This document shows positions 28,761 through 37,906 of a stretch of DNA of 64,000 nt, piece by piece (the stretch's first letter is position 1; every line of letters begins with the position of its first letter). Made by a program: the position numbers and the translations under genes. The notes beneath the pieces are model-generated. The model did no database searches. It was not told the DNA's origin and saw nothing but the letters and a program-made list of their open reading frames with translations. This DNA is from Pseudomonas pharyngis (GTDB taxonomy: Bacteria; Pseudomonadota; Gammaproteobacteria; Pseudomonadales; Pseudomonadaceae), in assembly GCF_021602345.1 (NCBI RefSeq), contig NZ_BQID01000001.1, positions 434,001 through 498,000 on the forward strand, in the 5' to 3' direction.

Positions 28761-29906
28761 TCAAGCGGGCTCCGGCACCTTGCCGAACGCCCCTTGTCGC
28801 GACAGCAGAATCACCAGCCCGAACGCGCCGGCCGCCATCAGCCACGGCAACGCATGTCCGCTGATCCACTGGCTGCCCGCGCCCGCCATCAACGGCCCGA
28901 TCAGACAACCGACACCCCACAGCTGCGCGACATGCGCGTTGGCGCGCACCAGCGCATCATCGCGGTAGCGCTCGCCAATCAAAATCAGCGACAGGGTGAA
29001 CAGGCCACCCGCACTGGCGCCGAACAGCACCCACAGCGGCCAGATCAGCAAGGTGTCGAGCAGCATCGGAATCGCCAGGCTCGACAGCATCAACACCACG
29101 GCGCAGCCGGTGAACAGGGTCCGCCGTGACAGATAATCGGCCAGCGCACCGATCGGCAATTGCAGCAGCGCATCGCCCACCACCACGGTACTGACCATCG
29201 CCAGCGCGATTTCAGCGGTGAAGCCCTGTTGCAGGCAATACACCGGCAACAGCGTCAGGATCATCGCTTCGAACGCGGCGAACAAAGACACTGCCCAGGC
29301 GATGGCCGGCAGTTCGCGAGCGAAGCCCCACAGATCGCCGAAGGTCACGCTGCTGGCCTCGCTGCTCGGCGCACCGCTGCGGCCCAGCAGCAGAAGCGGC
29401 GATACGATCAACAGGCCAACACCGACCCAGAAACCATAATCGTGATCAGTGCCCAGCGCGCCCAACAGCAACGGACCGGACAGTTGGCTCAACGCGTAAC
29501 TACTGCCGTACAGCGCCACCAGTCGCCCACGCCACTGCTCGACCACCAGTTGATTGATCCAGCTCTCGCCAAGGATGAAGACGATGGTCAGAGCCACGCC
29601 GATCATCAGCCGCAGGACCAGCCAGATCGGGTAGCTCGGCAGCAGCGCCAGCAGGCCGATGGACAGCGCCCCTGCCCACAGGCACAGGCGCATCAGGTTC
29701 GCCGTGCCGAAGTGCGCGGCCAGATGACTGGAAACCTTCGCCCCCAGCAACACGCCAATGGCCGGCATCGCCGCCATCACGCCAATGGCGAACGAGCCGT
29801 AGCCCCAGCCCTCCAGGCGCAACGACACCAGCGGCATGCTGACCCCCAGGGCCAGACCAACACTCAAGACAGACGCCAACACGGCGAAATACGTCGCCCA
29901 ACGCAT
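28761..29906 (-). CDS. Major facilitator superfamily transporter
   Basis: 381 residues with about twelve hydrophobic segments. The MFS loop 2-3 signature appears in weak form (GAKVSSHLAAHFG), and the second half repeats it as GALADYLSRRTLF. The resemblance is to the YcaD-type carriers. It sits upstream of kauB on the same strand as seen in other Pseudomonas, and could import an amine or related compound used by that pathway; this is only context. The substrate is unknown. Confidence 0.88.
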   Translation of the reverse strand: MRWATYFAVLASVLSVGLALGVSMPLVSLRLEGWGYGSFAIGVMAAMPAIGVLLGAKVSSHLAAHFGTANLMRLCLWAGALSIGLLALLPSYPIWLVLRLMIGVALTIVFILGESWINQLVVEQWRGRLVALYGSSYALSQLSGPLLLGALGTDHDYGFWVGVGLLIVSPLLLLGRSGAPSSEASSVTFGDLWGFARELPAIAWAVSLFAAFEAMILTLLPVYCLQQGFTAEIALAMVSTVVVGDALLQLPIGALADYLSRRTLFTGCAVVLMLSSLAIPMLLDTLLIWPLWVLFGASAGGLFTLSLILIGERYRDDALVRANAHVAQLWGVGCLIGPLMAGAGSQWISGHALPWLMAAGAFGLVILLSRQGAFGKVPEPA

Positions 29907-29950
29907 GGTCCACGCTCCTGTGGATATTTTTTGTATTCACACAAAACCAA

Positions 29951-30040
29951 TGTGGGAGCGGGCTTGCTCGCGAATGCAGTCTGACAGTCGACATTGATGC
30001 TGACTGACACACCGCCTTCGCGAGCAAGCCCGCTCCCACA
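29951..30040. repeat. Paired REP element (REPIN)
   Basis: Perfectly complementary 24-base arms (core GTGGGAGCGGGCTTGCTCGC) around 42 bases. It lies between kauB and the MFS gene, both on the minus strand. Confidence 0.85.
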
Positions 30041-30058
30041 GGGATCCTTGTACCGTTC

Positions 30059-30082
30059 GGGAGCCCGCCTCGGCGGGCTCCC
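30059..30082 (-). terminator. Hairpin terminator behind kauB
   Basis: An 11-bp perfect stem (GGGAGCCCGCC and complement) with a two-base loop begins nine bases after the kauB stop. No long T-run follows, so it may be a weak terminator or a 3'-end stabiliser. Confidence 0.65.
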
Positions 30083-30090
30083 TTAGCGAT

Positions 30091-31584
30091 TTACAGCTTG
30101 ATCCAGGTCGCCTTCAGCTCGGTGTATTTGTCGAACGCGTGCAGCGACTTGTCGCGGCCGTTGCCCGACTGCTTGAAGCCGCCAAACGGTGCGGTCATGT
30201 CGCCGCCATCGTACTGATTGACCCACACGCTGCCGGCCCGCAGGGCCTTGGCGGTCAGGTGCGCCTTGGAAATGTCCTGGGTCCACACCGCTGCCGCCAG
30301 GCCGTAAGGCGTGTCGTTGGCGATGCTGATCGCTTCCTCGGCGGTATCGAAGGCGATAACCGACAGCACCGGGCCGAAGATCTCTTCCTGGGCAATCTTC
30401 ATCGCGTTGCTCACGCCGTCGAAAATCGTCGGCTCAACGTAGGTGCCACCGGTTTCCTGAAGAATGCGCTTGCCGCCGGCCACCAGTTTGGCGCCATCGG
30501 TGTGGCCCGACTCGATGTAGGACAGCACGGTGTTCATCTGCTGAGTGTCGACCAGCGCGCCAACGTTGGTGGCCGGATCCAGCGGGTTGCCCGGTTTCCA
30601 GGTTTTCAGCGCCTCGATCACCATCGGAAGGAATTTGTCCTTGATCGAACGCTCGACCAGCAGACGGGAACCTGCGGTGCAGACTTCGCCCTGGTTGAAG
30701 GCGATGGCGCTGGCGGCGGATTCGGCAGCGGCTTGCAGATCCGGCGCATCGGCAAACACGATGTTCGGGCTCTTGCCGCCGGCTTCCAGCCAGACGCGCT
30801 TCATGTTCGATTCGCCGGAATAGATCATCAGTTGCTTGGCGATCTTGGTCGAACCGGTGAACACCAAGGTGTCGACGTCGTTATGCAGCGCGAGCGCCTT
30901 GCCGACGGTATGGCCGTAGCCCGGCAGCACGTTCAGCACGCCTTTCGGGATGCCGGCCTCGACCGCCAGTTCGGCGATGCGGATGGCGGTCAGCGGAGAT
31001 TTTTCCGACGGTTTGAGGATCACCGAGTTACCGGTCGACAGCGCCGGCCCGAGTTTCCAGCAGGCCATCATCAGCGGGAAGTTCCACGGCACGATGGCCC
31101 CGACCACGCCAACCGGCTCACGGGTTACCAGACCCAGTTGATCGTGCGGGGTAGCGGCGACTTCGTCGTAGATCTTGTCGATCGCTTCACCGCTCCAGCT
31201 CAGCGCTTGCGCGGCACCCGGCACGTCGATATACAGCGAATCGCTGATCGGCTTGCCCATGTCGAGGGTTTCGAGCAGGGCCAGTTCTTCGGCATGCTGC
31301 TTGAGCAGGCCGGCGAAACGGATCATGGTGGCTTTGCGTTTGGTCGGCGCCAGGCGCGACCAGACGCCGGAGTTGAACGTGGCGCGGGCGTTTTCCACGG
31401 CGCGCTGAGCGTCGGCGGCGTCACAGCTGGCAATCTTGCCCAGCAGGCGGCCATCGACCGGGCTGATGCACTCGAAGGTCTCGCCGGAGACGGCATCGGT
31501 GTACTCGCCATTGAGGAAGGCGCGGCCTTCGATCTTCAGGTCGCGAGCGCGTTGTTCCCAGTCGGCACGAGTCAGGGTGGTCAT
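30091..31584 (-). CDS. kauB: Aldehyde dehydrogenase for gamma-aminobutyraldehyde-type substrates
   Basis: 497 residues. The NAD-binding and catalytic motifs are intact: IVPWNFPLMMACWK, VFTGST, the catalytic Glu in LEAGGKSPN, the catalytic Cys in FNQGEVCTAGSR, and EEIFGPVLSV. It is the KauB/PauC type, which oxidises omega-amino aldehydes from arginine/polyamine catabolism to the acids with NAD(P)+. The position near pauR and the PauB-like oxidase supports this. It has a 234-base upstream gap shared with the divergent cupin gene, and is closed by a strong hairpin. Confidence 0.93.
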   Translation of the reverse strand: MTTLTRADWEQRARDLKIEGRAFLNGEYTDAVSGETFECISPVDGRLLGKIASCDAADAQRAVENARATFNSGVWSRLAPTKRKATMIRFAGLLKQHAEELALLETLDMGKPISDSLYIDVPGAAQALSWSGEAIDKIYDEVAATPHDQLGLVTREPVGVVGAIVPWNFPLMMACWKLGPALSTGNSVILKPSEKSPLTAIRIAELAVEAGIPKGVLNVLPGYGHTVGKALALHNDVDTLVFTGSTKIAKQLMIYSGESNMKRVWLEAGGKSPNIVFADAPDLQAAAESAASAIAFNQGEVCTAGSRLLVERSIKDKFLPMVIEALKTWKPGNPLDPATNVGALVDTQQMNTVLSYIESGHTDGAKLVAGGKRILQETGGTYVEPTIFDGVSNAMKIAQEEIFGPVLSVIAFDTAEEAISIANDTPYGLAAAVWTQDISKAHLTAKALRAGSVWVNQYDGGDMTAPFGGFKQSGNGRDKSLHAFDKYTELKATWIKL

Positions 31585-31818
31585 TCGAGTGTCCTCCTCT
31601 TGTTCAATACGAGCGCCGCGATCGTCGCGGTCGTTCTCGGGAATACTGCCCGGCCAGCCTGCTTTCGGCCCGAGGCATCCGCCACCCTAAACCAGCGGCC
31701 GGGGTTGTTTCAATATATTTGACATAAGGCAGTTATAGCGCCTTGCGGCGTTCAATTTAATCAACATAGACTTTGCCCCTTTCAAGCCACCGCGCCGTCA
31801 TCACGGGAGAAAACAACA

Positions 31819-32181
31819 ATGAACATCCAGAACGTCGTCGACATCAGCCTGACCACAACCGAAGCCGACCGCTATCGCCCGGACCCGGCCAAAGTACTCA
31901 AGGGCGATCCCGAGCAGGCGGTGTTCAACCAGTACGACAGCCCATGTGGGCAAATGGGCGTTGGCGTTTGGGAAGGTGCGGTCGGGCAGTGGACGGTGAA
32001 TTACACCGAACATGAATACTGCGAAATCCTGCAAGGTGTTTCAGTGCTGCGTGACGGTGAAGGCAATGCAAAGACCCTGCGTGTCGGCGACCGCTTCGTG
32101 ATTCCGGCCGGTTTCCGTGGCACCTGGGAAGTGCTGGAAGCGTGCCGCAAGGTCTATGTGATCTTCGAACAGAAGGCCTGA
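31819..32181 (+). CDS. Cupin_3 (DUF861) domain protein
   Basis: 120 residues forming one cupin barrel. Motif 1 is seen in EHEYCEILQGVSVL and motif 2 in VGDRFVIPAGFRGTWEV, the pattern of the Cupin_3 family with its C-terminal KVYVIFE strand. One of the usual metal histidines is present in the first motif (TEHEY). Function is unknown. It is divergent from kauB, so co-regulation with polyamine catabolism is possible. The ATG has a nearby GGGAG element. Confidence 0.85.
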   Translation: MNIQNVVDISLTTTEADRYRPDPAKVLKGDPEQAVFNQYDSPCGQMGVGVWEGAVGQWTVNYTEHEYCEILQGVSVLRDGEGNAKTLRVGDRFVIPAGFRGTWEVLEACRKVYVIFEQKA

Positions 32182-32341
32182 TCCGACACAAGTGGTGACT
32201 ACACGAGTAAGACGCGTGCAGTGCTTCTGAGTGAAACTTCGCGGCAGCGCTCATACATCGGGCAATTTCCTACCGAGGCAGGATGTCTCGGCAGGACTGA
32301 CCGGCGAGCGCTCCCAACCGAATGGAACGCAAGGAGGCACC

Positions 32342-32551
32342 ATGCCTGATTTCTGCAATATCAACGCCGCGCAATTTGCTGTCGGCCAAGTCGCCACCCC
32401 AGAGACCCTGAGCGCTATCCGCACTGCGGCCGGAGTTCAGAAACATCGACTGGAACGGCCGGAGGACTTGTTCAATCTCCTGCCCAAACCTGACCGGATC
32501 AGGGTGCTGGTCAACGATCGCAATGAGATCGATGAACTGATCTGCGGCTGA
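32342..32551 (+). CDS. Small I78-type peptidase inhibitor-like protein
   Basis: 69 residues from ATG 32342, with an excellent AAGGAGG site before it. The N-terminal FCNINAAQFAVGQVATPET and the C-terminal RIRVLVNDRNEIDELICG match the two conserved ends of the peptidase inhibitor I78 family (Cys-x-x-x-AAQ...VGQ.AT..ET and R..V..D....I....CG). The central RPG loop of typical members is altered (LERPEDLF). Unlike most members it has no signal peptide, so it should stay in the cytoplasm. The two cysteines at the ends may pair. It ends at a bidirectional terminator shared with rpmG. Confidence 0.72.
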   Translation: MPDFCNINAAQFAVGQVATPETLSAIRTAAGVQKHRLERPEDLFNLLPKPDRIRVLVNDRNEIDELICG

Positions 32552-32570
32552 TTGCTAATCGCCAGGCAAC

Positions 32571-32606
32571 AAAAAAGGCCCGTATCGTGAGATACGGGCC
32601 TTTTTC
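32571..32606. terminator. Bidirectional intrinsic terminator
   Basis: A-run, a 10-bp stem (GGCCCGTATC/GATACGGGCC) with a GTGA loop, and a T-run. It serves the small inhibitor gene on the plus strand and rpmG on the minus strand. Confidence 0.92.
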
Positions 32607-32625
32607 GTAAGTCGGGAAAAATCAA

Positions 32626-32781
32626 TTACTTGATTTTGCCTTCCTTGTAGATCACGTGCTTGCGAACAACCGGATCATATTTCTTGATCTCGATTTTGTC
32701 CGGGGTAGTACGCTTGTTCTTGTCGGTAGTGTAGAAGTGACCAGTACCGGCGCTCGAGATCAAACGAATCAATTCACGCAT
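32626..32781 (-). CDS. rpmG: 50S ribosomal protein L33
   Basis: 51 residues ([19 protein letters not shown] start, [18 protein letters not shown] end), the canonical length. It has no CxxC zinc pairs, so it is the cysteine-free (C-) form of L33. It follows rpmB by 11 bases in the usual rpmB-rpmG pair and is closed by the terminator at 32571-32606. It is too short to be picked by simple length cut-offs but is unmistakable. Confidence 0.97.
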   Translation of the reverse strand: MRELIRLISSAGTGHFYTTDKNKRTTPDKIEIKKYDPVVRKHVIYKEGKIK

Positions 32782-32792
32782 GATTAGCTCCC

Positions 32793-33026
32793 TTAAACCT
32801 TGCCGTCGCGACGCAGCTCGGCCAGCACAACGCTGATGCCACGCTTGTCGATGATACGCATGCCTTTGGCGGAAACGCGCAGGCGTACGAAACGTTTCTC
32901 TTCTTCAACCCAGAAGCGGTGATGCTGCAGGTTCGGCAGGAAACGACGACGGGTTTTGTTGTTTGCGTGGGAAATGTTGTTCCCAGTCACCGGACCCTTA
33001 CCGGTAACTTGACATACTCTAGACAT
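32793..33026 (-). CDS. rpmB: 50S ribosomal protein L28
   Basis: 77 residues, the expected length: [20 protein letters not shown] at the start, [12 protein letters not shown] and [15 protein letters not shown] later. It is the first gene of the rpmB-rpmG unit and is driven by a clear sigma-70 promoter about 150 bases upstream. The leader between promoter and start is long and contains a stable hairpin, which might serve translational feedback. Confidence 0.98.
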   Translation of the reverse strand: MSRVCQVTGKGPVTGNNISHANNKTRRRFLPNLQHHRFWVEEEKRFVRLRVSAKGMRIIDKRGISVVLAELRRDGKV

Positions 33027-33472
33027 GCCTCAGCCCTCTAAAACCACATGCCCAACCCGGCATGGGTTGGCCGCTTAATCTCTAGTCATTGTGGCGCCAG
33101 GCGCCGCGATTCTTTAGAGGTCTTACCGGCTACACCTACAAGCGAAGGAACCGGGCCCCTAGAAAAGAGCGCTGCTTTATACCAGAAAGACCACGGAGCA
33201 ACAACTTTCCGTGCGCAAAGAATGGCTAAAAAGCCGCTTTTCCCGGCCGCAAGCGCCTTGGGCAAAGGCTGCCGGCAATTTTTACCATTCGTCGAAGAAA
33301 ATCGGCCATGCCCGCAATCGAGACTTTTCCCGCCACCTCTTCCGACAAATCCTTAACCCCGCAGCCCCGAAAATGCAAAAAGGGGATAGTCATTTTCAAT
33401 CGCGACCACTAGGGTAGGCCTTTTCCAGACTGCACTTGCAGATGGGCCTTCGATCTGTAAAGGAAGCCGACC
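33027..33472. other. Long intergenic region: rpmBG leader and substrate-binding protein promoter
   Basis: This 446-base gap holds a 7-bp hairpin (33052-33070, CCAACCC/GGGTTGG) in the rpmBG leader, the rpmBG promoter (33176-33204), and an uncharacterised stretch from 33205 to 33450 ending in an AGGAAG ribosome-binding site for the plus-strand gene. No convincing reading frame is seen; short frames here lack codon bias or overlap the promoter. Confidence 0.6.
33176..33204 (-). promoter_or_regulatory. Sigma-70 promoter of rpmB-rpmG
   Basis: Read on the minus strand: TTGTTG at 33204-33199, exactly 17 bases of spacer, then TATAAA at 33181-33176, followed by a GC-rich discriminator (GCAGCGC) as expected for a growth-rate-controlled ribosomal promoter. 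Confidence 0.75.
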
Positions 33473-35059
33473 ATGCGCCTCGCTGCCCTCCCCCTGCTCT
33501 TCGCCCCGCTGTTACTGAGTCCACTGGCCCAGGCCGCCGCCCTGAGCGTCTGCACCGAGGCCAGCCCCGAGGGCTTCGACGTGGTGCAGTACAACTCGCT
33601 GACCACCACCAACGCCTCGGCCGATGTGCTGATGAACCGTCTGGTGGACTTCGACACCGCCAGCGGCAAGGTGGTCCCGAGCCTGGCCGATAGCTGGGAA
33701 GTCAGCACCGATGGCCTGACCTACGTGTTCAAGCTGCACCCGCAGGTGAAGTTTCACACGACTGATTACTTCAAGCCGACACGCGAACTGACCGCCGAAG
33801 ACGTCAAATTCAGCTTCGACCGCATGCTCGACCCGGCCAATCCGTGGCACAAGGTCGCCCAGAGCGGCTTTCCCCATGCTCAGTCGATGCAGTTGCCGAG
33901 CCTGATCAAGAAGATCGACGCACTGGATCCGCTGACCGTGCGCTTCACCCTCGATCACCCGGACTCGACGTTCCTCGCGACCCTGAGCATGGGTTTCGCC
34001 TCGATTTATTCTGCTGAATACGCCGACAAGCTGTTGAAGGCCGGCGCCACCGACAAGCTCAACAGCCAGCCGGTCGGCACCGGGCCGTTCGTCTTCACCC
34101 GGTTCCAGAAAGACGCCTCGATCCGCTACAAGGCCAACCCGGACTACTTCCGCGGCAAACCTGCGGTGGACCCGCTGATCTTCGCCATCACCCCGGACGC
34201 TAACGTGCGGCTGCAAAAGCTGCGGCGCAACGAGTGCCAGATTGCCCTGTCGCCAAAACCACTAGACGTACAGGCTGCCAAGCAGGAGCCGACGCTGAAA
34301 GTCGAAAAGACTGACGCGTTCATGACTGCTTTCGTAGGCATCAACAGCCAGCATCCGCCGCTGGACAAAGCGGAAGTGCGCCAGGCGATCAACCTCGCCT
34401 TCGACAAGGCCAACTACCTGAAAGCCGTGTTCGAGGACACCGCCGAAGCCGCCAACGGCCCGTACCCGCCGAACACCTGGAGCTACGCGAAGAACCTGCC
34501 GGGTTACGCCCACGACGTGAACAAGGCCAAGGCCCTGCTGGCCAAGGCCGGATTGAAGGACGGTTTCCAGACCACCATCTGGACGCGCCCGTCCGGCAGC
34601 CTGCTCAACCCGAACCCGAGCCTCGGCGCGCAGCTCCTGCAATCGGATCTGGCAGAAATCGGCATTCAAGCGGAAATCCGCGTGATCGAATGGGGCGAAC
34701 TGATCCGTCGCGCCAAGGCTGGCGAACATGACTTGCTGTTCATGGGCTGGGCCGGCGACAACGGTGACCCGGACAACTTCCTCACGCCGCAGTTTTCCTG
34801 CGCGGCGGTCAAATCCGGCACCAACTTCGCCCGCTACTGCAATGCCGACCTGGACAAGCTGATCAGCGCCGGCAAGACCACCAGCGAACAAGGCGTACGC
34901 ACCAAGCTCTACGAACAGGCGCAGGCGCAGATCCAGCAGCAGGCACTGTGGCTGCCGCTGGCGCATCCGACGGCCTATGCGCTGACGCGTAAGGACGTGC
35001 AGGGTTACTCGGTGAGCCCGTTCGGGCGGCAGGATTACTCCAAGGTCACCCTGAAGTAA
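33473..35059 (+). CDS. Peptide ABC transporter substrate-binding protein (SBP_bac_5, DppA type)
   Basis: 528 residues with a signal peptide (cleavage after AQA, about residue 22). SBP_bac_5 hallmarks include LADSWEVSTDGLTYVFKL, ELTAEDVKFSFDRMLD and VGTGPFVF. It should bind di- or oligopeptides in the periplasm and hand them to a Dpp-type ABC transporter. No permease or ATPase gene is adjacent, so it is an orphan receptor that must share a transporter encoded elsewhere, as known for the several DppA paralogues of P. aeruginosa. A cysteine pair (NECQI, FSCAAV) may stabilise the fold. Confidence 0.93.
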   Translation: MRLAALPLLFAPLLLSPLAQAAALSVCTEASPEGFDVVQYNSLTTTNASADVLMNRLVDFDTASGKVVPSLADSWEVSTDGLTYVFKLHPQVKFHTTDYFKPTRELTAEDVKFSFDRMLDPANPWHKVAQSGFPHAQSMQLPSLIKKIDALDPLTVRFTLDHPDSTFLATLSMGFASIYSAEYADKLLKAGATDKLNSQPVGTGPFVFTRFQKDASIRYKANPDYFRGKPAVDPLIFAITPDANVRLQKLRRNECQIALSPKPLDVQAAKQEPTLKVEKTDAFMTAFVGINSQHPPLDKAEVRQAINLAFDKANYLKAVFEDTAEAANGPYPPNTWSYAKNLPGYAHDVNKAKALLAKAGLKDGFQTTIWTRPSGSLLNPNPSLGAQLLQSDLAEIGIQAEIRVIEWGELIRRAKAGEHDLLFMGWAGDNGDPDNFLTPQFSCAAVKSGTNFARYCNADLDKLISAGKTTSEQGVRTKLYEQAQAQIQQQALWLPLAHPTAYALTRKDVQGYSVSPFGRQDYSKVTLK

Positions 35060-35076
35060 CCCGCCACAACACAAAA

Positions 35077-35169
35077 CCTGTGGGAGCTGGCTTGCCAGCG
35101 ATAGCGGACTGACAGACAACATTGTGCTGAATGTGCCGCCGTCATCGCTGGCAAGCCAGCTCCCACAGG
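35077..35169. repeat. Paired REP element (REPIN)
   Basis: Perfect 26-base complementary arms (core GTGGGAGCTGGCTTGCCAGC) around 41 bases, between the convergent binding-protein gene and radC. Confidence 0.87.
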
Positions 35170-35191
35170 GTTTTGCATTCTCCCTTCGGAG

Positions 35192-35866
35192 CTACATCCA
35201 GCCACACTCCGCCATCGACAACGGTTCACCATCGCCAACGATGAAGTGATCGAGCACCCGCACGTCGATCAACTCCAAAGCCTTCTGCAAACGCTTGGTC
35301 AATAATCGATCAGCCTGACTGGGATCGGAGTTTCCCGACGGATGGTTATGGCACAGGATCACCGCTGCCGCGTTGTTGGCCAGGGAACGCTTCACGACTT
35401 CCCGGGGATGCACGGCCGTGTTGTCGATCGAGCCGCGAAACAGCGTCTCGAAAGTCAGCACCTGATGTTTGGAGTCGAGAAACAGGCAACCGAACACCTC
35501 GTGCGGCTCGTGGCGCAGCATGGCCTTGAGGTAATCACGCACGACCTGCGGATTTTCCAGCGCCGTTTTCTGGCGCATGCGCTCGGCCAAGTGTCGCCGC
35601 CCCATTTCCAGCACGGCCTGCAACTGGGCGAACTTCGCCGGGCCCAGGCCCAGTTGTTCACTGAACGTTGCGAGATCGGCCTCAAGCAAAGCACGCAAGC
35701 TGCCGAACTGACTCAACAGATGCCTTGCTACATCCACCGCACTTTTGCCGGATACGCCGGTACGTAGAAAAATCGCCAGCAATTCGGCATCGGAAAGACT
35801 TCCCGAGCCCTGTTCCAACAGCTTCTCCCGCGGCCTTTCCGCCGCCGGCCAATCGCGAATACTCAT
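35192..35866 (-). CDS. radC: RadC/JAB-family protein
   Basis: 224 residues, the usual length. An N-terminal helix-hairpin-helix region ([18 protein letters not shown]) leads to the JAMM metal site [14 protein letters not shown]. Despite the name, a direct role in DNA repair is not established; the family is a predicted zinc metalloprotease or nuclease. It is divergent from coaBC, the standard Pseudomonas arrangement. Confidence 0.96.
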   Translation of the reverse strand: MSIRDWPAAERPREKLLEQGSGSLSDAELLAIFLRTGVSGKSAVDVARHLLSQFGSLRALLEADLATFSEQLGLGPAKFAQLQAVLEMGRRHLAERMRQKTALENPQVVRDYLKAMLRHEPHEVFGCLFLDSKHQVLTFETLFRGSIDNTAVHPREVVKRSLANNAAAVILCHNHPSGNSDPSQADRLLTKRLQKALELIDVRVLDHFIVGDGEPLSMAECGWM

Positions 35867-36001
35867 ACACCTTCCTTGTCTGTGGGCGCCGCTGTTCCGT
35901 AGCGGTCGCTGTGATATCGTAGCCCATCTTTTTTGCGGGCGAATTCACCCTGGGGAGGGGGTTTCGCCACGTATGTCACCAACGAAATGAAAGGCAGACC
36001 T

Positions 36002-37210
36002 ATGCAGCGGCTGTATCGGAAACGCATCGTTCTGGGCGTCGGCGGCGGCATTGCTGCCTACAAGAGCGCCGACCTTGTGCGCCGCCTGATCGATCAGGGC
36101 GCCGAAGTGCGCGTGGTCATGACCCGTGGCGGCAGCGAATTCATCACCCCGTTGACCATGCAGGCGTTGTCCGGTCACCCGGTTCACCTGGACTTGCTCG
36201 ACCCGGCCGCCGAAGCGGCGATGGGCCACATCGAACTGGCCAAATGGGCCGATCTGGTGCTGATCGCCCCGGCCACCGCCGACCTGCTCGCCCGTCTGGC
36301 CCAAGGCATTGCCAACGATTTGCTGACCACCCTGGTGCTGGCCACCGACGCGGTCGTAGCGGTCGCCCCGGCCATGAACCAGGCCATGTGGCGCGACCCG
36401 GCGACCCAGGCCAACCTGCAACTTCTTGAAAGCCGTGGCCTGAAGACCTTCGGCCCGGCCTCGGGCAGCCAGGCCTGCGGCGACGTCGGCATGGGCCGCA
36501 TGATGGAAGCCACCGACCTGGCCCAGCTCGCGGCGGACTGCTTCCAGCGTCAGGCATTGACCGGCAAGCACGTGGTGATCACCGCCGGCCCGACCCAGGA
36601 AAACATCGACCCGGTGCGCTACATCACCAACCACAGCTCCGGAAAAATGGGCTTCGCCCTGGCCGAAGCGGCAGTGGAGGCCGGCGCCCGCGTGACCCTG
36701 ATCAGCGGCCCGGTGCACCTGCCGACGCCGGATCGTGTGACCCGTATCGACGTGGTCAGCGCCCGGGACATGCTCGCCGCGTGCGAAGCCGCGATTCCTT
36801 GCGACATCTTCATCGCCTCGGCGGCGGTGGCGGACTACCGCCCGGAAGTCGTCGCCCCGCAAAAATTGAAGAAAGACCCTACGAGCGGCGACGGCTTCGT
36901 CCTGCAAATGGTGCGCAACCCGGACATCCTGGCCACCATCGCGACCCGTCCCGACCGTCCGTTCAGTGTCGGCTTCGCCGCCGAGACCGAACACCTGCTC
37001 GACTACGCTGCACGCAAGCTGAAGGACAAGAATCTCGATCTGATCGTCGCCAACGACGTCGCCAACCCGAGCATCGGTTTCAACAGCGAAGAAAACGCCT
37101 GCAGCGTCATCGACCGTGCGCTGCACGCCACGCTTTTCGCCCAGACCAGCAAGAGCAAGATCGCTCGCCAACTGGTCACTTTTATCGCCGAACGTCTGAA
37201 CCAGGTTTAA
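36002..37210 (+). CDS. coaBC: Bifunctional phosphopantothenoylcysteine decarboxylase/synthetase
   Basis: 402 residues from ATG 36002. The N-terminal CoaC flavoprotein domain shows [16 protein letters not shown], the substrate-clamp APAMNQAMW and the catalytic cysteine in [14 protein letters not shown]. The C-terminal CoaB domain starts near residue 190 ([34 protein letters not shown]). It makes 4'-phosphopantetheine from 4'-phosphopantothenate, cysteine and CTP in CoA synthesis. The dut gene follows after five bases, so the two form an operon. Confidence 0.97.
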   Translation: MQRLYRKRIVLGVGGGIAAYKSADLVRRLIDQGAEVRVVMTRGGSEFITPLTMQALSGHPVHLDLLDPAAEAAMGHIELAKWADLVLIAPATADLLARLAQGIANDLLTTLVLATDAVVAVAPAMNQAMWRDPATQANLQLLESRGLKTFGPASGSQACGDVGMGRMMEATDLAQLAADCFQRQALTGKHVVITAGPTQENIDPVRYITNHSSGKMGFALAEAAVEAGARVTLISGPVHLPTPDRVTRIDVVSARDMLAACEAAIPCDIFIASAAVADYRPEVVAPQKLKKDPTSGDGFVLQMVRNPDILATIATRPDRPFSVGFAAETEHLLDYAARKLKDKNLDLIVANDVANPSIGFNSEENACSVIDRALHATLFAQTSKSKIARQLVTFIAERLNQV

Positions 37211-37215
37211 TTTAC

Positions 37216-37671
37216 ATGCACGCTTTGCAAGCCAAGATCCTCGACCCACGCATCGGTACCGAATTCCCGCTGCCGCAATACGCCACACCGGGCTCCGCCG
37301 GCCTCGACCTGCGCGCCATGCTGCAAGAGGACATCGTGATCAAACCGGGTGAAACGGTGCTGATCCCCACCGGTCTGTCGGTCTACATCGGCGACCCGAA
37401 CCTCGCCGCGCTGATCCTGCCGCGCTCGGGCATGGGCCATAAGCACGGCATCGTGCTGGGCAACCTCGTCGGCCTGATCGACTCCGACTACCAGGGCCCG
37501 CTGATGGTCTCCTGCTGGAACCGTGGCCAGACCGAATTCACCATGCCGGTCGGCGAGCGCCTGGCGCAGCTGGTGCTGGTGCCGGTGGTTCAGGCGCACT
37601 TCGAAATGGTTGAAGAGTTCGTCGAAACCGAACGCGGCGCTGGCGGTTTCGGCCATTCCGGCACCAAGTGA
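37216..37671 (+). CDS. dut: dUTP diphosphatase
   Basis: 151 residues. The five dUTPase motifs are visible, including [32 protein letters not shown] and the C-terminal [10 protein letters not shown] arm. It forms a homotrimer that hydrolyses dUTP to dUMP, keeping uracil out of DNA. It is coupled to coaBC and followed by 235 bases before algC. Confidence 0.98.
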   Translation: MHALQAKILDPRIGTEFPLPQYATPGSAGLDLRAMLQEDIVIKPGETVLIPTGLSVYIGDPNLAALILPRSGMGHKHGIVLGNLVGLIDSDYQGPLMVSCWNRGQTEFTMPVGERLAQLVLVPVVQAHFEMVEEFVETERGAGGFGHSGTK

Positions 37672-37906
37672 TTGGTTTTGTGACGAGGGAGCCTGCTCCT
37701 TCGCCATAAAAATACGCAGATTCATCTGCAAGCTTTACCGCTGAAAATCAAGGCATTGGCAGGCCAAAGCCACGCCGTACAAGGCGTCATGGCCCTTTCA
37801 CACCACGAACTCTCTGTGAAAACCGCCGTCATACCCTTCAGTTTGAGCTTGCCGTCGAATAGTCGTCGGTGTGTCCAGCCACTTTCGAGATGGAGCATTT
37901 TCGCAG

